From contig NZ_CP108036.1 in the NCBI RefSeq assembly GCF_036170895.1, positions 5,759,501-5,823,500 of the forward strand: a stretch of DNA of 64,000 bases. Reading direction: 5' to 3'. Shown here piece after piece: positions 27,835 to 37,243 of the stretch (position 1 is the stretch's first letter; every line of letters begins with the position of its first letter). Position numbers and translations under genes: made by a program. Below the pieces are notes generated by a model, which ran no database searches, had not been told where the DNA came from, and saw only the letters and a program-made list of their open reading frames with translations. This stretch comes from Streptomyces erythrochromogenes. GTDB taxonomy: Bacteria > Actinomycetota > Actinomycetes > Streptomycetales > Streptomycetaceae.

Positions 27835-30800
27835 CTACGGAGCGGCGTTGCGCGGGCCGACCGGCTGCCACGGCGCCAGGTACGCGTCCGGGGCGTCCGC
27901 CGACGAGGTCACGTACAGCCGCGCGTCGAGCCCCACCACCGCCAGACTGACCATGTTCCTCCCGGTCGTCGTGGAGGAGGGTGCGCCGACGAACATCAGC
28001 GGGGACCGCCCCCACGGCCGTCCCGGCCCGACCTCCGAGCCGAGCTGTCCGCCCGCCGTGCGGCCCGCCAGCACGTGCCCGCTCGCCGTCACCGAGCCGA
28101 AGCCGTTCAGCCCGCCGAGGTCGGTCATGTTGTTCACCTTCAGCCCGTCGTCGGCCGTCATCAGGGCCGTACGGACGTTGCCCGAGCCGGGTTTGCGGAA
28201 CCACAGCCGCACCCCGCCCTCGCGGCCCACCGCGGTCAGCGGGAGCGTGGTGTCCGGCAGCCCGGTGGCCGTGACGCGGCCCAGCGGGGCGCCCGGCTTC
28301 GGCTGCGCCCAGCCGACGACCGTCTTCGACGTCGCCGACAGGACTATGCGCCGCCCCGCGCCGTCGATCGCGGTGACCGGGGCGCCGTGCAGGTCCTCGC
28401 CGCCGAGCTTCTCCCAGGGCCCCCAGCCGCCGTCCGGCTGCTGCACCCGGCCGCGCAGGCCGTACGCGCCGTCGCGCACGTACGCCGCCAGCTGCCCGGT
28501 GCCGTCGACCGAGACGGCCGGCGCGCTGATGTCGGAGGTCCACGTCTCGTCCGCGGCCTCGGGGGTGCCGAGCGACTGCCACTCCCCGAACCCGTCCGCC
28601 CCGGGCTGCTTCTGGACCGTGTAGACGACCTCGCGCTTGTAGTCGGCGGGCCGGGCCCCGAAGGAGGTGCGGGTGCCGAAGACCGCGATACGGCCGTCCT
28701 TCAGCGTCACGGCGCCGGCGCCCGGGTCCATTCCGGTGCCGGGCAGCAGGTCCGGGCCCCGCCAGGGGCCGACAGGGCCGGACCGGTGCCAGACGGCGAC
28801 CTGGCCGTCGAGCACCTTGAAGGCCCACAGGCCGTGGTCCTTGTCGGAGGTCAGCCAGTCGGTGCCGGTGCCGCGGGCGTAGTTGACGGTGTCCGTCCAC
28901 CGGTTGCCCGCCGGCTTGTCGGACACCTTCAGGTCGCCGCAGCCGGCGTTGCTGCCGCAGTGGTTCTGCCGGTCGAGCCAGGCGTAGGTGTCGAGGCTGT
29001 CCAGCTTCTCCTTGGCCTCCTGCGGGTCCAGGGCGCTGGGGAGGGAGCCGTTGAAGTAGCCGACGTAGTTCTGCACCGCGAAGTGCGGCCGGTCCTTGAC
29101 GTCCTTCGCGTAGGCGGCGGTGGCCATCTGCACGAAGCGGGCGCCGTAGAAGTGGTCCTGGTGGTCGGTGTACTGCTTGGTGTCCGGGTACCGGCCGGGG
29201 GTCGGGTCCTGGAAGCGGACGGTGGTCGGCGTGTACTGCTCCAGGACCCCGACGAGGGTCTGGACGACCTGGTCCTTGGAGTACGCGAACCGCTGCTTGA
29301 CCGGGGTCCCGGAGGAGAGCATCGACTCCAGGCGGGCGACCTTGCCGTTCCACAGGCCGTGCAGGCTGTCGGGCACGTCGGCGTAGCCGTGGCCGGCCTC
29401 GCGCAACTGCAGCCAGACCAGGTTGACCTGGGGTTTGGCGACGAGGACGTCGACCTCCGCGTGGCCGCCGCCCTTCGTCGGGACGACGGTGCGCTGCCAG
29501 GCGCTGGTGCGGTCGCCGGTGGCCATCTTGGCGTAGGCGGCGCGGATGCCGTTCTGGCGGGCCTCGGCGTAGGCGGGCTTGTCGGGGGCCGTGGTCGCCC
29601 CCTTGGCGGGCGTGGCGTTGATGCCGTCCGCTTCGCCCGCGGTGAGGTAGACGGAGGCCACGGGGTGGCCGGCGGATATCGAGTAACGCAGGTCCGGATT
29701 CATGAAGTACAGGTCGTCGTCGGGGTGCGCGACGATCTGGACGATGCGGCCGGGGTCGGGTACGGCGCCGGTGGCCGGCGGCGGCGCGACGGCAGGGGTG
29801 TGGGCGGCCAGGCCGGCGAGGGCCTCGTTGCCGCGGAGCACGAGCATGCCGGTGGCGGCGGTGGCCGCGCAGAGGGCGACTACCTTGACGAGGCCGGCCC
29901 ACCGGTGGCGGCGCGCCGCCCCTCGCCCGGCCGCCGCTTCGGCACCGGCGCGCCGCCGCCGTTGCGCTGCGGCCGCTCCGGCTTGGCCGACGCCCTCCGC
30001 CTGCGGCGAGGCTCCGCGGGCGAGCCGGGCGGCCTTGCCCTGCGCCTGCGCCTGCGCCTGCGGCGAGGCTCCGCGGGCGAGCCGGGCGGCCTTGCGGCCG
30101 GGCTGTTCCGGCGGTGCGGCTTCGGCTTCGCCCTGTGCCTGCGGCGAGGCTCCGCGGGCGCGCCGGGCGGCCCTGCCCTGCGCCTGCGCCTGCGGCGAAG
30201 CCCGGCCAGCGAGCCGGGCGGCCTTGCGGCCGCCCCGCGGTACCTGCTGTGCGGTGGGTGCCCCTGCCGGGCCGCCGGCGGGTCCGGGTCCGGCCTCCGT
30301 CTCGTCGGCCGAGCGTGCCGCCCGGCGGCCGCCGCTGGTCCCGGGATCGGCTTGCGCCCCCGCCGGGCCCGCCGCGCGGCCTCGGGGGCCGCGCCTTCGT
30401 CGTCCGACTGCGCGGGGTCGTCGGCGGCTACGGCCTCGGCCGCACCGACCGGGACCCGGGGCTCCGCAAACGCCGCCTGATGGGACGGATAGGCCTGGTA
30501 CGCCTGCTGAGTCTGCTGCGCTCGCTGGGGTCCATGGGCCTGCAGTGGCAGGAAGTCCTGCTGTGCTGGGTACGGATACTGCAATCCATGCGCCTCCTGC
30601 GGCTGTTGGTGCCCGTAGGTGTGCTGGACCCGGCCCGGGTGGGTCGGGTACGGCTGTTGGAACTCCTGCGCCTGCGGCGGCAGACCGTTCTCCTCGGGCC
30701 ATCCGCTCGGGGCATGGTGAAACTCACGTACAGGTTCGGGGTGTTGGTGCTGGTGGGGCAGGTGGGCCTGGTGGTACTGCTGGGGCTCCTGGTTCCACGC

Positions 30801-30938
30801 GTACTGCCGTTGCTGCTCGTACGACGCGTACTGCCCGTACGACGGATCGGCTCCCGGTGCTCCGCCCGGCCAGGGCCTCGGCCCCGGCGGGACACCGTCG
30901 CCCGCGGTGGGACCGGGGCGGGGGTGTCCGTCGGACAT
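27835..30938 (-). CDS. Membrane-anchored PIG-L deacetylase with propeller-like domain, apparent -1 frameshift in N-terminal region
   Basis: The C-terminal part (27835 to about 30340) encodes one transmembrane segment (VVALCAATAATGMLVLRG), a PIG-L domain with VAHPDDDLYFMNPD and DHQDHFYG, and a beta-propeller-like domain parallel to the next gene. The N-terminus starts at ATG 30938 (MSDGHPRPGPTAG) with GAGGAG upstream and encodes a Tyr/Gln/Pro/His-rich cytoplasmic region, but in another frame. Both parts have G/C-rich third positions. The frames join near 30330-30380 only if one base is missing there (a run of five C on the plus strand is a candidate). It may be a sequencing error, a real frameshift or slippage. 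Confidence 0.75.
29985..30235 (-). repeat. GC-rich repeats in the PIG-L N-terminal region
   Basis: Four imperfect copies encoding KAARLARGASPQAQ-like blocks, with a variable number of Gln-Ala codon pairs between them, in the PIG-L frame on the minus strand. On the plus strand the core reads GCGAGGCTCCGCGGGCGAGC. The Arg/Lys-rich composition just inside the transmembrane segment would face the cytoplasm. Confidence 0.8.
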
Positions 30939-30991
30939 GGGGCTCCTCGTGGCCGGTCGGCGGGGAGCGGGCCCCATTACGCCATAAGTAT

Positions 30992-31010
30992 TCGGATAAT
31001 CCGATAATCC
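30992..31010. promoter_or_regulatory. Palindrome plus tandem 8-bp repeat between the PIG-L gene and glnE
   Basis: TCGGAT-A-ATCCGA (30992-31004) is a perfect palindrome, and GATAATCC occurs twice in tandem (30995-31002 and 31003-31010). It is an AT-rich island in the divergent interval, 54 bases from the PIG-L start and 132 bases from the glnE start. GATAAT could also be a -10 element. No known regulator site is recognised. Confidence 0.45.
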
Positions 31011-31141
31011 ACGTCATGGTACGTCCCGGTGAGTCGAACGCCTGCTCCGGCTAGGCTCGACCCAGGCAGGTCAGGGCAGTGCAACGCGCACACCAACGCA
31101 GAGCCAAGGCAGTACCAGCGACGACCGCGGGAGGCGGCGGG

Positions 31142-34129
31142 ATGACGGTCCCGGGACGCAGGAGCAGCACCTTCATCCGGCTGCTCCGCAGCGGTTTCAC
31201 CGACCCCTCCGCAGCCGCCCGGCTGCTCGACTCCGAGGCGCTCGCCGCCGTGCGCGCCGATCCCGTACTCCTCGACGCCCTCGGCGCGACCGCCGACCCC
31301 GACCTGGCCCTGCGCGGGCTGGTCCGGCTCGCCGAGGCGCAGCCCGACGGCGAGCTCCCCGGGCTCCTCGACACCCTCGTCAGCGCCAAGCCCCTCCGCG
31401 ACCGCCTCCTCGGCGTACTCGGCGCCTCCGAGGCCCTCGGCGACCACCTGGCCCGCCACCCCCGCGACTGGCGCGGCCTCGTCACGTACGAGGCCGCCGA
31501 CCTGCACCCGGGACTCCCCGAGTTCGAGCGCGGCCTCGCCGACGCCCACGACCCCGTCGCCCTGCGCGTCTCCTACCGCCGCTGCCTGCTCTCCATCGCG
31601 GCCCGCGACGTCTGCGGCACCATCGACGTCGCCCAGACCGCCGCAGAGCTCGCCGACCTCGCCACCGCCACCCTGCGCGCCGCCCTGCGCATCGCCTCAG
31701 CCGCCGCCCCCGAGGACGCGGCGCTCTGCCGCCTCGCCGTCATCGCGATGGGCAAGTGCGGCGGCAACGAGCTCAACTACGTCTCCGACGTCGACGTCAT
31801 CTTCGTCGGGGACGCGGCCAACGGCGCGGATGAGGGCAAGGCGCTCCAGGCCGCCACCCGCCTCGCCTCGCACCTGATGCGGATCTGCTCCGAGACCACC
31901 GTCGAGGGCACCATCTGGCCCGTCGACGCCAACCTCCGCCCCGAGGGCCGCAACGGCCCCCTCGTCCGCACCCTCGCCTCCCACCTGGCCTACTACCAGC
32001 GCTGGGCCAAGACCTGGGAGTTCCAGGCCCTCCTCAAGGCCCGCCCCGTCGCCGGCGACGAGTCCCTGGGCGCCGAATACATCGCCGCCATAAGCCCCCT
32101 GGTCTGGCAGGCCGCCGAACGCGAGAACTTCGTCGCCGACGTCCAGAAGATGCGCCGCCGCGTCGTCGACAACATCCCCGCCGCCCAGGTCGACCGCGAA
32201 CTCAAGCTCGGCCCCGGCGGCCTGCGCGACGTCGAGTTCGCCGTCCAACTGCTCCAGCTCGTCCACGGCCGCAGCGACGCCACCCTGCACTCCGGCACCA
32301 CCCTCGACGCCCTCCACGCCCTCGCCGCCGGCGGCTACGTCGGCCGCGCCGACGCCGCCCAGCTGCACGACGCCTACCGCTTCCTGCGCGCCATGGAGCA
32401 CCGCATCCAGCTCTACCGGCTGCGCCGCACCCACCTGGTCCCCGAGGACGAGAACGACCTGCGGCGCCTGGGCCGCTCCATGGGCCTGCGCACCGAACCC
32501 GTCGCCGAACTCAACAAGGCCTGGCGCCGGCACGCCTCCGTCGTCCGGCGCCTGCACGAGAAACTCTTCTACCGGCCGCTGCTCGACGCCGTCGCCCAGC
32601 TCACCCCGGGCGAGACCCGGCTCTCCCCGCGCGCCGCCGGCCAGCGCCTCGAAGCCCTCGGCTACGCCGACCCGGCCTCGGCCCTGCGCCACCTCGAAGC
32701 CCTCGCCTCCGGCGTCACCCGCAAGGCCGCCATCCAGCGCACCCTGCTGCCGGTGATGCTCGGCTGGTTCGCCGACTCCGCCGACCCGGACGCCGGCCTG
32801 CTGAACTTCCGCAAGGTCTCCGACGCCCTCGGCAAGACCCCCTGGTACCTGCGCCTGCTGCGCGACGAGGGCGCCGCCGCCGAGAACCTCGCCCGCGTGC
32901 TGTCCGCCGGACGCCTCGCCCCCGACCTGCTGATGCGGGCCCCCGAGGCGGTGGCCCTGCTCGGCGACCCCGAAGGCCTGCAGCCCCGTACGCACGAGGC
33001 CCTCCAGCAGGAGGTCCTCGCCGCCGTGGGCCGCGCCGAGAACCCGGAGACGGCCGTCGCCGCCGCCCGCGGCGTGCGCCGCCGCGAGCTCTTCCGCACC
33101 ACCGCGGCCGACATCATCGGCTCCTACGGTACGGAGGACAACCCGGCCGAGGAGGACCACGGAGCCCTGGTCGACCGGGTCGGCGGAGCCGTCTCCGACC
33201 TCACCGCCGCGACGCTCGCGGGCGCCCTGCGCGCCGCCGTGCAGTCGCACTTCGGCGACACCCTGCCCACCCGTTTCGCCGTCATCGGCGTCGGCCGCTT
33301 CGGCGGACACGAACTCGGCTACGGATCCGACGCCGACGTCCTCTTCGTCCACGAACCCCGCGAGGGCGTCGACGAACAGGAGGCCGCCAAGGCCGCCCAG
33401 ACCGTCATCGCCGAGATGCGCCGGCTGCTCCAGCTGCCCACCGCGGACCCGCCGCTGCTCATCGACGCCGACCTGCGCCCCGAGGGCCGATCCGGCCCCC
33501 TGGTGCGCACCCTGGCCTCCTACGCCGCCTACTACCGGCGCTGGTCGCTGACCTGGGAGAGCCAGGCGCTGCTGCGGGCCGAGCCGGTCGCCGGCGAGGA
33601 GGAGCTCGGCCGCCGCTTCATCGAGCTGATCGACCCGCTGCGCTATCCCGCGCAGGGCCTCGGCGAGGACGCCGTACGGGAGATCCGCCGCCTCAAGGCC
33701 CGGATGGAGTCGGAGCGGATGCCGCGCGGCGCCGACCCGACCCTGCACACCAAGCTGGGCCGCGGCGGCCTCAGCGACGTGGAGTGGACCGTCCAGCTGA
33801 TCCAGATGCGGCACGCCTGGACCGAACCGGGCCTACGGACCACCCGAACCCGCGAGGCCCTCGCGGCCGCCCACGCGGCCGGACTCATCCCGACCGACGA
33901 GGCGCAGATCCTGGACGAGGCCTGGGTCCTGGCGACCAGGGTCCGCAACGCGGTGATGCTGGTACGCGGCCGTGCCGGCGACACCTTCCCGTCCGAGGCC
34001 CGCGAACTGGCGGCGGTCGGCCGCTACCTCGGCTACGCGGAGGGCACGGTCGGCGAGCTGCTGGACGACTACCGCCGCATCACGCGCCGCGCCCGCGCGG
34101 TGGTCGAGGAACTCTTCTACGGGGGCTGA
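31142..34129 (+). CDS. glnE: Bifunctional glutamine synthetase adenylyltransferase / deadenylase
   Basis: A 995-residue cytoplasmic enzyme that adds AMP to, and removes it from, the regulatory Tyr of type I glutamine synthetase. Two nucleotidyltransferase domains are visible: the N-terminal deadenylating one with GKCGGNELNYVSDVDV (about 204-219) and the C-terminal adenylylating one with GVGRFGGHELGYGSDADV (about 716-733). Each is followed by a helical linker with LGPGGLRDVEF or LGRGGLSDVEW. Start ATG 31142 has GGAGGCGGCGG upstream. Its usual target is GlnA, which is not in this window; the nearby glnA2 product lacks the modified Tyr. A strong terminator follows. Confidence 0.97.
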   Translation: MTVPGRRSSTFIRLLRSGFTDPSAAARLLDSEALAAVRADPVLLDALGATADPDLALRGLVRLAEAQPDGELPGLLDTLVSAKPLRDRLLGVLGASEALGDHLARHPRDWRGLVTYEAADLHPGLPEFERGLADAHDPVALRVSYRRCLLSIAARDVCGTIDVAQTAAELADLATATLRAALRIASAAAPEDAALCRLAVIAMGKCGGNELNYVSDVDVIFVGDAANGADEGKALQAATRLASHLMRICSETTVEGTIWPVDANLRPEGRNGPLVRTLASHLAYYQRWAKTWEFQALLKARPVAGDESLGAEYIAAISPLVWQAAERENFVADVQKMRRRVVDNIPAAQVDRELKLGPGGLRDVEFAVQLLQLVHGRSDATLHSGTTLDALHALAAGGYVGRADAAQLHDAYRFLRAMEHRIQLYRLRRTHLVPEDENDLRRLGRSMGLRTEPVAELNKAWRRHASVVRRLHEKLFYRPLLDAVAQLTPGETRLSPRAAGQRLEALGYADPASALRHLEALASGVTRKAAIQRTLLPVMLGWFADSADPDAGLLNFRKVSDALGKTPWYLRLLRDEGAAAENLARVLSAGRLAPDLLMRAPEAVALLGDPEGLQPRTHEALQQEVLAAVGRAENPETAVAAARGVRRRELFRTTAADIIGSYGTEDNPAEEDHGALVDRVGGAVSDLTAATLAGALRAAVQSHFGDTLPTRFAVIGVGRFGGHELGYGSDADVLFVHEPREGVDEQEAAKAAQTVIAEMRRLLQLPTADPPLLIDADLRPEGRSGPLVRTLASYAAYYRRWSLTWESQALLRAEPVAGEEELGRRFIELIDPLRYPAQGLGEDAVREIRRLKARMESERMPRGADPTLHTKLGRGGLSDVEWTVQLIQMRHAWTEPGLRTTRTREALAAAHAAGLIPTDEAQILDEAWVLATRVRNAVMLVRGRAGDTFPSEARELAAVGRYLGYAEGTVGELLDDYRRITRRARAVVEELFYGG

Positions 34130-34157
34130 ACGGCCTCTCCCGCGGCTGACGAAACGG

Positions 34158-34201
34158 AACGGCGGACGGCGGACCCCGTGAGGGGGCCGCCGTCCGCCGT
34201 T
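34158..34201. terminator. Bidirectional hairpin between glnE and the CAP gene
   Basis: A perfect 15-bp stem starting AACGGCGGACGGCGG, with ACCCC/GGGGG closing the loop, in the gap between two convergent genes. Confidence 0.92.
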
Positions 34202-34218
34202 GCCGGGTGGCGCGGGTG

Positions 34219-34995
34219 TCAGCGGGCCGTGCCGAAGTCCTGGGTCCAGTAGTGGTTCGGCTGGGCGAGGCCGATGCCGATCTCCTTGAAGGAGCAGTTC
34301 AGGATGTTCTCGCGGTGGCCGGGGCTGTTCATCCAGCCCTCCATGACCTTCTCGGGCGTGCTGTAGCCGTAGGCGACGTTCTCGCCGTACGTGCTCCATG
34401 CGTAGCCGGCGCGGGTGATGCGCGCGCCCGGGTCGGAGCCGTCGGAGCCCGTGTGGGACATGTTGCTGTTGGCGGCCATGTCCGCGCTGTGGTCCTGCGC
34501 GGCCTTCGTGAGCTTCGCGTTCAGGGTGACGGCCTGGCATCCGGCGGCGGCGCGCTCCTGGTTGACCAGGGCGAGGACCGCGGCGACGGAGCCGGAGGCG
34601 GCCGGCGCGGGCGAGGTCTTCGGCGGCTGCGGCGCCTGCGGCTTCTTGGTGACCGGCGGCTTCGCGGGCTGCGGCTGTGCCTGCGACGGCTGCGAGGGCT
34701 GCGCCTGCGGGGGCTGGGCCTGCGGCGGCTGGGAGGGCTCCTCGACCGGCTGCGCGGGCACCGTGGGGCTGCTCGGCGTCGTCGGGACGTCCACCGGGAC
34801 CATGAGGTCCGGGTTGCCCGAGGGCTGGTACTGCCACGGGCGCTGCGCCTGGTGGCTCGCGGTACGGGTACGGCCGGTGTCGTCGCCGCCCGTGTCGAAG
34901 CAGGCCATGGCGGCCGTGGGGACACCCACGATTCCGAGAGCGCTGACCCCGATGATTATCTTCCGGTACTGCTTCTTCTTCCGATGCTTCTGCAT
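34219..34995 (-). CDS. Secreted CAP/SCP-domain protein
   Basis: A protein of about 258 residues starting MQKHRKKKQYRK (an in-frame ATG also lies at 35007), with a basic N-terminus, a hydrophobic signal (IIIGVSALGIVGVPTAAMAC), a Pro/Gln-rich linker containing repeated QPPQAQP and SQPSQAQ, and a C-terminal CAP domain (about 135-258). The domain shows LALVNQERAAAGC, ADMAANSNMSHTG, GENVAYGYSTPEKVMEGWMN and SPGHRENILN. Bacterial CAP proteins are secreted and their substrates are mostly unknown. The linker probably spans the cell wall. Promoter elements are visible upstream. Confidence 0.92.
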   Translation of the reverse strand: MQKHRKKKQYRKIIIGVSALGIVGVPTAAMACFDTGGDDTGRTRTASHQAQRPWQYQPSGNPDLMVPVDVPTTPSSPTVPAQPVEEPSQPPQAQPPQAQPSQPSQAQPQPAKPPVTKKPQAPQPPKTSPAPAASGSVAAVLALVNQERAAAGCQAVTLNAKLTKAAQDHSADMAANSNMSHTGSDGSDPGARITRAGYAWSTYGENVAYGYSTPEKVMEGWMNSPGHRENILNCSFKEIGIGLAQPNHYWTQDFGTAR

Positions 34996-35062
34996 GCGTG
35001 ACCCCATTCGGTGTTCGCGAAGCTTCCGACGCCGGAACTGCGGGACGCCGGAATGGTCGACA

Positions 35063-35091
35063 TTCTTAGAAGCCCGCCATTGGCCTGGCAA
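35063..35091 (-). promoter_or_regulatory. Predicted housekeeping-type promoter of the CAP gene
   Basis: On the minus strand TTGCCA (35091-35086) and TAAGAA (35068-35063) are separated by 17 bases, a good match to vegetative -35/-10 elements, 68 bases before the CAP start. Confidence 0.6.
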
Positions 35092-35604
35092 GTTTCCGTT
35101 TCGCGGTCACACAGGGGATTCGGCACGCAGCTTGAAACGGGCCGTTGATCGTGCATGGTCACGATCTGGTCACTGGCACAACCATGTGATGTGTATTCAG
35201 GAGCGGCCGTGACCAGGGAAGTAGGGGGTGGGTCGGGCGGTAGCTGAGATTCCGTTCCCGTAGGAGAGGGGAATGTCGAATCCAAAACGGACAAATGTCG
35301 AAATGTCGATGGGTTGGCGCGCCCGAGAAGTCCTCCGGCGTCGAGGTTCCCGTCGTGACGCATGTCACGCAACCAGGCGCCGGATCGTGGCGTCGGGGCC
35401 CGCACCGCCCGCGAGGGGCGCTACGAGAACCTGCCCCCATTCCCCGCGGCCCATTCGGAGGAATTGCCGAACCTGTAAATGATCAGGGCGGGGGTGAGGG
35501 CGGGCGTGATCGTCCGACGTAATTCCTTCGAGCGGTCCCGGTGGTGTTCGTGCCTCCAGGTGGTTGCGGGTGCCGGGCAGGGTCGGCCGCGGTACGGGTA
35601 ATGC
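35092..35604. other. Gene-poor interval, less G+C-rich than its neighbours
   Basis: Beyond the CAP promoter I see no convincing gene. The middle (about 35255-35320) has several A-rich stretches and three close copies of ATGTCGA. A short plus-strand frame from 35273 and a minus-strand frame from about 35604 are open but lack coding character. The interval could hold an untranslated leader or a small RNA; no known riboswitch consensus is recognised. Confidence 0.5.
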
Positions 35605-36174
35605 ATGACGCAGAAGAAGGACAAGGCCGATGGCGGGGCGAATGGGCGCCGGAGGCAGCCGAGTACGACGACCGCCGCGCTCGCGGGGGCGCTGATCGGC
35701 GCCCTGGCCGGCCTTACCGGGAGCACGCTCGCCTACTTCGAGGCCAAGGACACCCGTCGGGAGGAGGCGCAGGCCCGCCGGTCGGACATCCGCCGGGCCG
35801 CCTACGTGGAACTCGCGGCGACCGCGAACAAGTACGTGCAGCAGTCCACCCAGCTGCTGACCCTCAGCCTCGACCCGACCAAGACCGCGCAGGAGAGACG
35901 GCGCCAGTTCGAGGGCGGGTACGCGCCGGCCAACACGGACCTTGCGCGGGCCCTCACGACGGCCCGCCTCGTGGCACCGCCCGAGGGGAGGAAGGACCTG
36001 GCGGCGATCAACGCGCGCTCCGAGCGCGTGGGCGAGCTGGCGACGGACTGGTACGCCAAGGGCCCCGAAGGCGTGGACGTGGCGAAGGCCGACGCCGAGT
36101 TCGCCGAGGCGGTACGGGTGCAGCTGGCCGCACTGCAGTCGTTCCTGGACCGGGCCGCCGACGAATCGCTGTAG
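35605..36174 (+). CDS. Membrane-anchored protein, unknown function (189 residues)
   Basis: A polar N-terminus (MTQKKDKADGGANGRRRQ), one hydrophobic segment (TTTAALAGALIGALAGLTGS), then a long Ala/Glu/Arg-rich helical region (YFEAKDTRREEAQARRSDIR onward) likely to form a coiled coil or helical bundle. The overall plan resembles small streptomycete proteins with one N-terminal helix and a soluble helical tail. No family is named. It is convergent with the DNA-binding protein gene, with 8 bases between stops. Confidence 0.75.
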   Translation: MTQKKDKADGGANGRRRQPSTTTAALAGALIGALAGLTGSTLAYFEAKDTRREEAQARRSDIRRAAYVELAATANKYVQQSTQLLTLSLDPTKTAQERRRQFEGGYAPANTDLARALTTARLVAPPEGRKDLAAINARSERVGELATDWYAKGPEGVDVAKADAEFAEAVRVQLAALQSFLDRAADESL

Positions 36175-36182
36175 CCCGCGGC

Positions 36183-37040
36183 TCAGGCGGCGGCCGCCGT
36201 CCCGGCCGTCGGCGGCGGCGCGCAGCTGCCGCAGTGGCCGGGGGTGGGGGAGCGGAAGGCGCGTTCGCAGCCGTCGCACGTGCGGAGGGGGTGGACGGTG
36301 CGGTCCGGGCCGGCCGGGTGGGGCGCCCGGGGATCCGGCAGGCGGGGCGGGAGCAGTTCCCGCAGGCGGTGGGCGAGCAGCGCGGCGGGGGAGTGGATCG
36401 TCTGCGTCGGGAGCGAGCGCGTGAGGGCCGCGGTGACGGCGCTCGGGGCGAGCCCGCGCTCCAGCCATTTCGCCGCGGCGGGCGCCAGCCGTACGGTGTC
36501 CCGCTCGGACAGCGTCAGCCGTGGATCGCGCAGGCGCAGCCGGGCCAGGAGTTCCCGCGCCTCCGACTCGGCCTCGGGGGTGACGGTTTCGGCCGCGGGT
36601 TCCCGTTCGGGCTCAGGCTCCGGGTCCGGGTCCGGCTGGGGGGTCGGCTTCGGCTCGGGGTGCCGGGGTGGGTCCCGCCGTTCGCGGCTCGCCTCGGCCA
36701 TCGCGGGCGGGTTGTTGTACGAGACCGTGCAGGTCACGACGCGTCCCGTCGGGAGCCGCTCCTGGAAGCGGGCTAGGTAGCCGTGCAGCTCCAGCTCGCG
36801 CAGGGCGGTGGCGATGCGGACCTCGCCCTCCGGGAAGCGTTCGGCGAGGGCCTTGATGGTCACCTTGGAGCCGGTCGGGAGCGACTGGATGTGCGTGGCC
36901 AGGCCGATCGCCGCCATGCTCAGCTCGCGGTGCTGGGCGAGATGGTTGCCGATCTTGACGTAGCCGCGACGGTGGTCGTGGTTGACGTGCCGGATACCCG
37001 ACGGGACGCGCGAGGGCGCGCTAAGCTGCTGGTCAGCCAT
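36183..37040 (-). CDS. Winged-helix DNA-binding protein with Pro/Glu linker
   Basis: A 285-residue protein. Residues about 20-95 form a winged-helix-like domain (GYVKIGNHLAQHRELSMAAI, SLPTGSKVTIKALAERFPEG and VRIATALRELELHGYLAR), a GntR/replication-initiator-like arrangement. A Pro/Asp/Glu linker follows, then a helical domain and a C-terminal zinc-ribbon-like pair (TCDGCERAF and GHCGSCAPP). Such multi-copy regulators are common in streptomycetes, with unknown targets. The start is unsure: ATG 37040 (MADQQLSAPS) or GTG 37055. Confidence 0.8.
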   Translation of the reverse strand: MADQQLSAPSRVPSGIRHVNHDHRRGYVKIGNHLAQHRELSMAAIGLATHIQSLPTGSKVTIKALAERFPEGEVRIATALRELELHGYLARFQERLPTGRVVTCTVSYNNPPAMAEASRERRDPPRHPEPKPTPQPDPDPEPEPEREPAAETVTPEAESEARELLARLRLRDPRLTLSERDTVRLAPAAAKWLERGLAPSAVTAALTRSLPTQTIHSPAALLAHRLRELLPPRLPDPRAPHPAGPDRTVHPLRTCDGCERAFRSPTPGHCGSCAPPPTAGTAAAA

Positions 37041-37243
37041 GGGGAAGGCGTTCACTTCCGCTGTGGTCAGGCCCTCGCCCGGGATTGCCGTCCCGGCCGG
37101 GGGCCGAATGCGTTTATGGGGTTGTCGGGAGTCAGAGTGCCCGGCGAATTGGCGTACGCGCCAGCCCAGTTGGGGTGATTCACCCGACCGGGTGAGAGGG
37201 GAGGGGGGAGGTATGGAAGGTCATTTCCCCCGGTGGTTAGTCT

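Noticed and set aside
29880..30330. Arg-rich continuation of the PIG-L N-terminal frame as a separate complete gene
   Set aside because: After about 30330 that frame becomes long Arg runs, while the neighbouring frame has G/C-rich third positions and leads into the enzyme, so a frameshift is the better reading.
35273..35482. Short plus-strand frame starting MSNPKRTNVEMSM
   Set aside because: A G-rich stretch precedes the ATG, but the second half is Arg/Pro/Cys-rich shadow sequence and nothing supports a protein.
35421..35604. Minus-strand frame in the gap before 35605
   Set aside because: Codon pattern is not convincing and there is no ribosome-binding site.
34996..35604. c-di-AMP riboswitch leader of the secreted CAP gene
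   Set aside because: Such leaders occur before streptomycete wall-enzyme genes, but I cannot find the conserved blocks, and a normal promoter lies close to the start.
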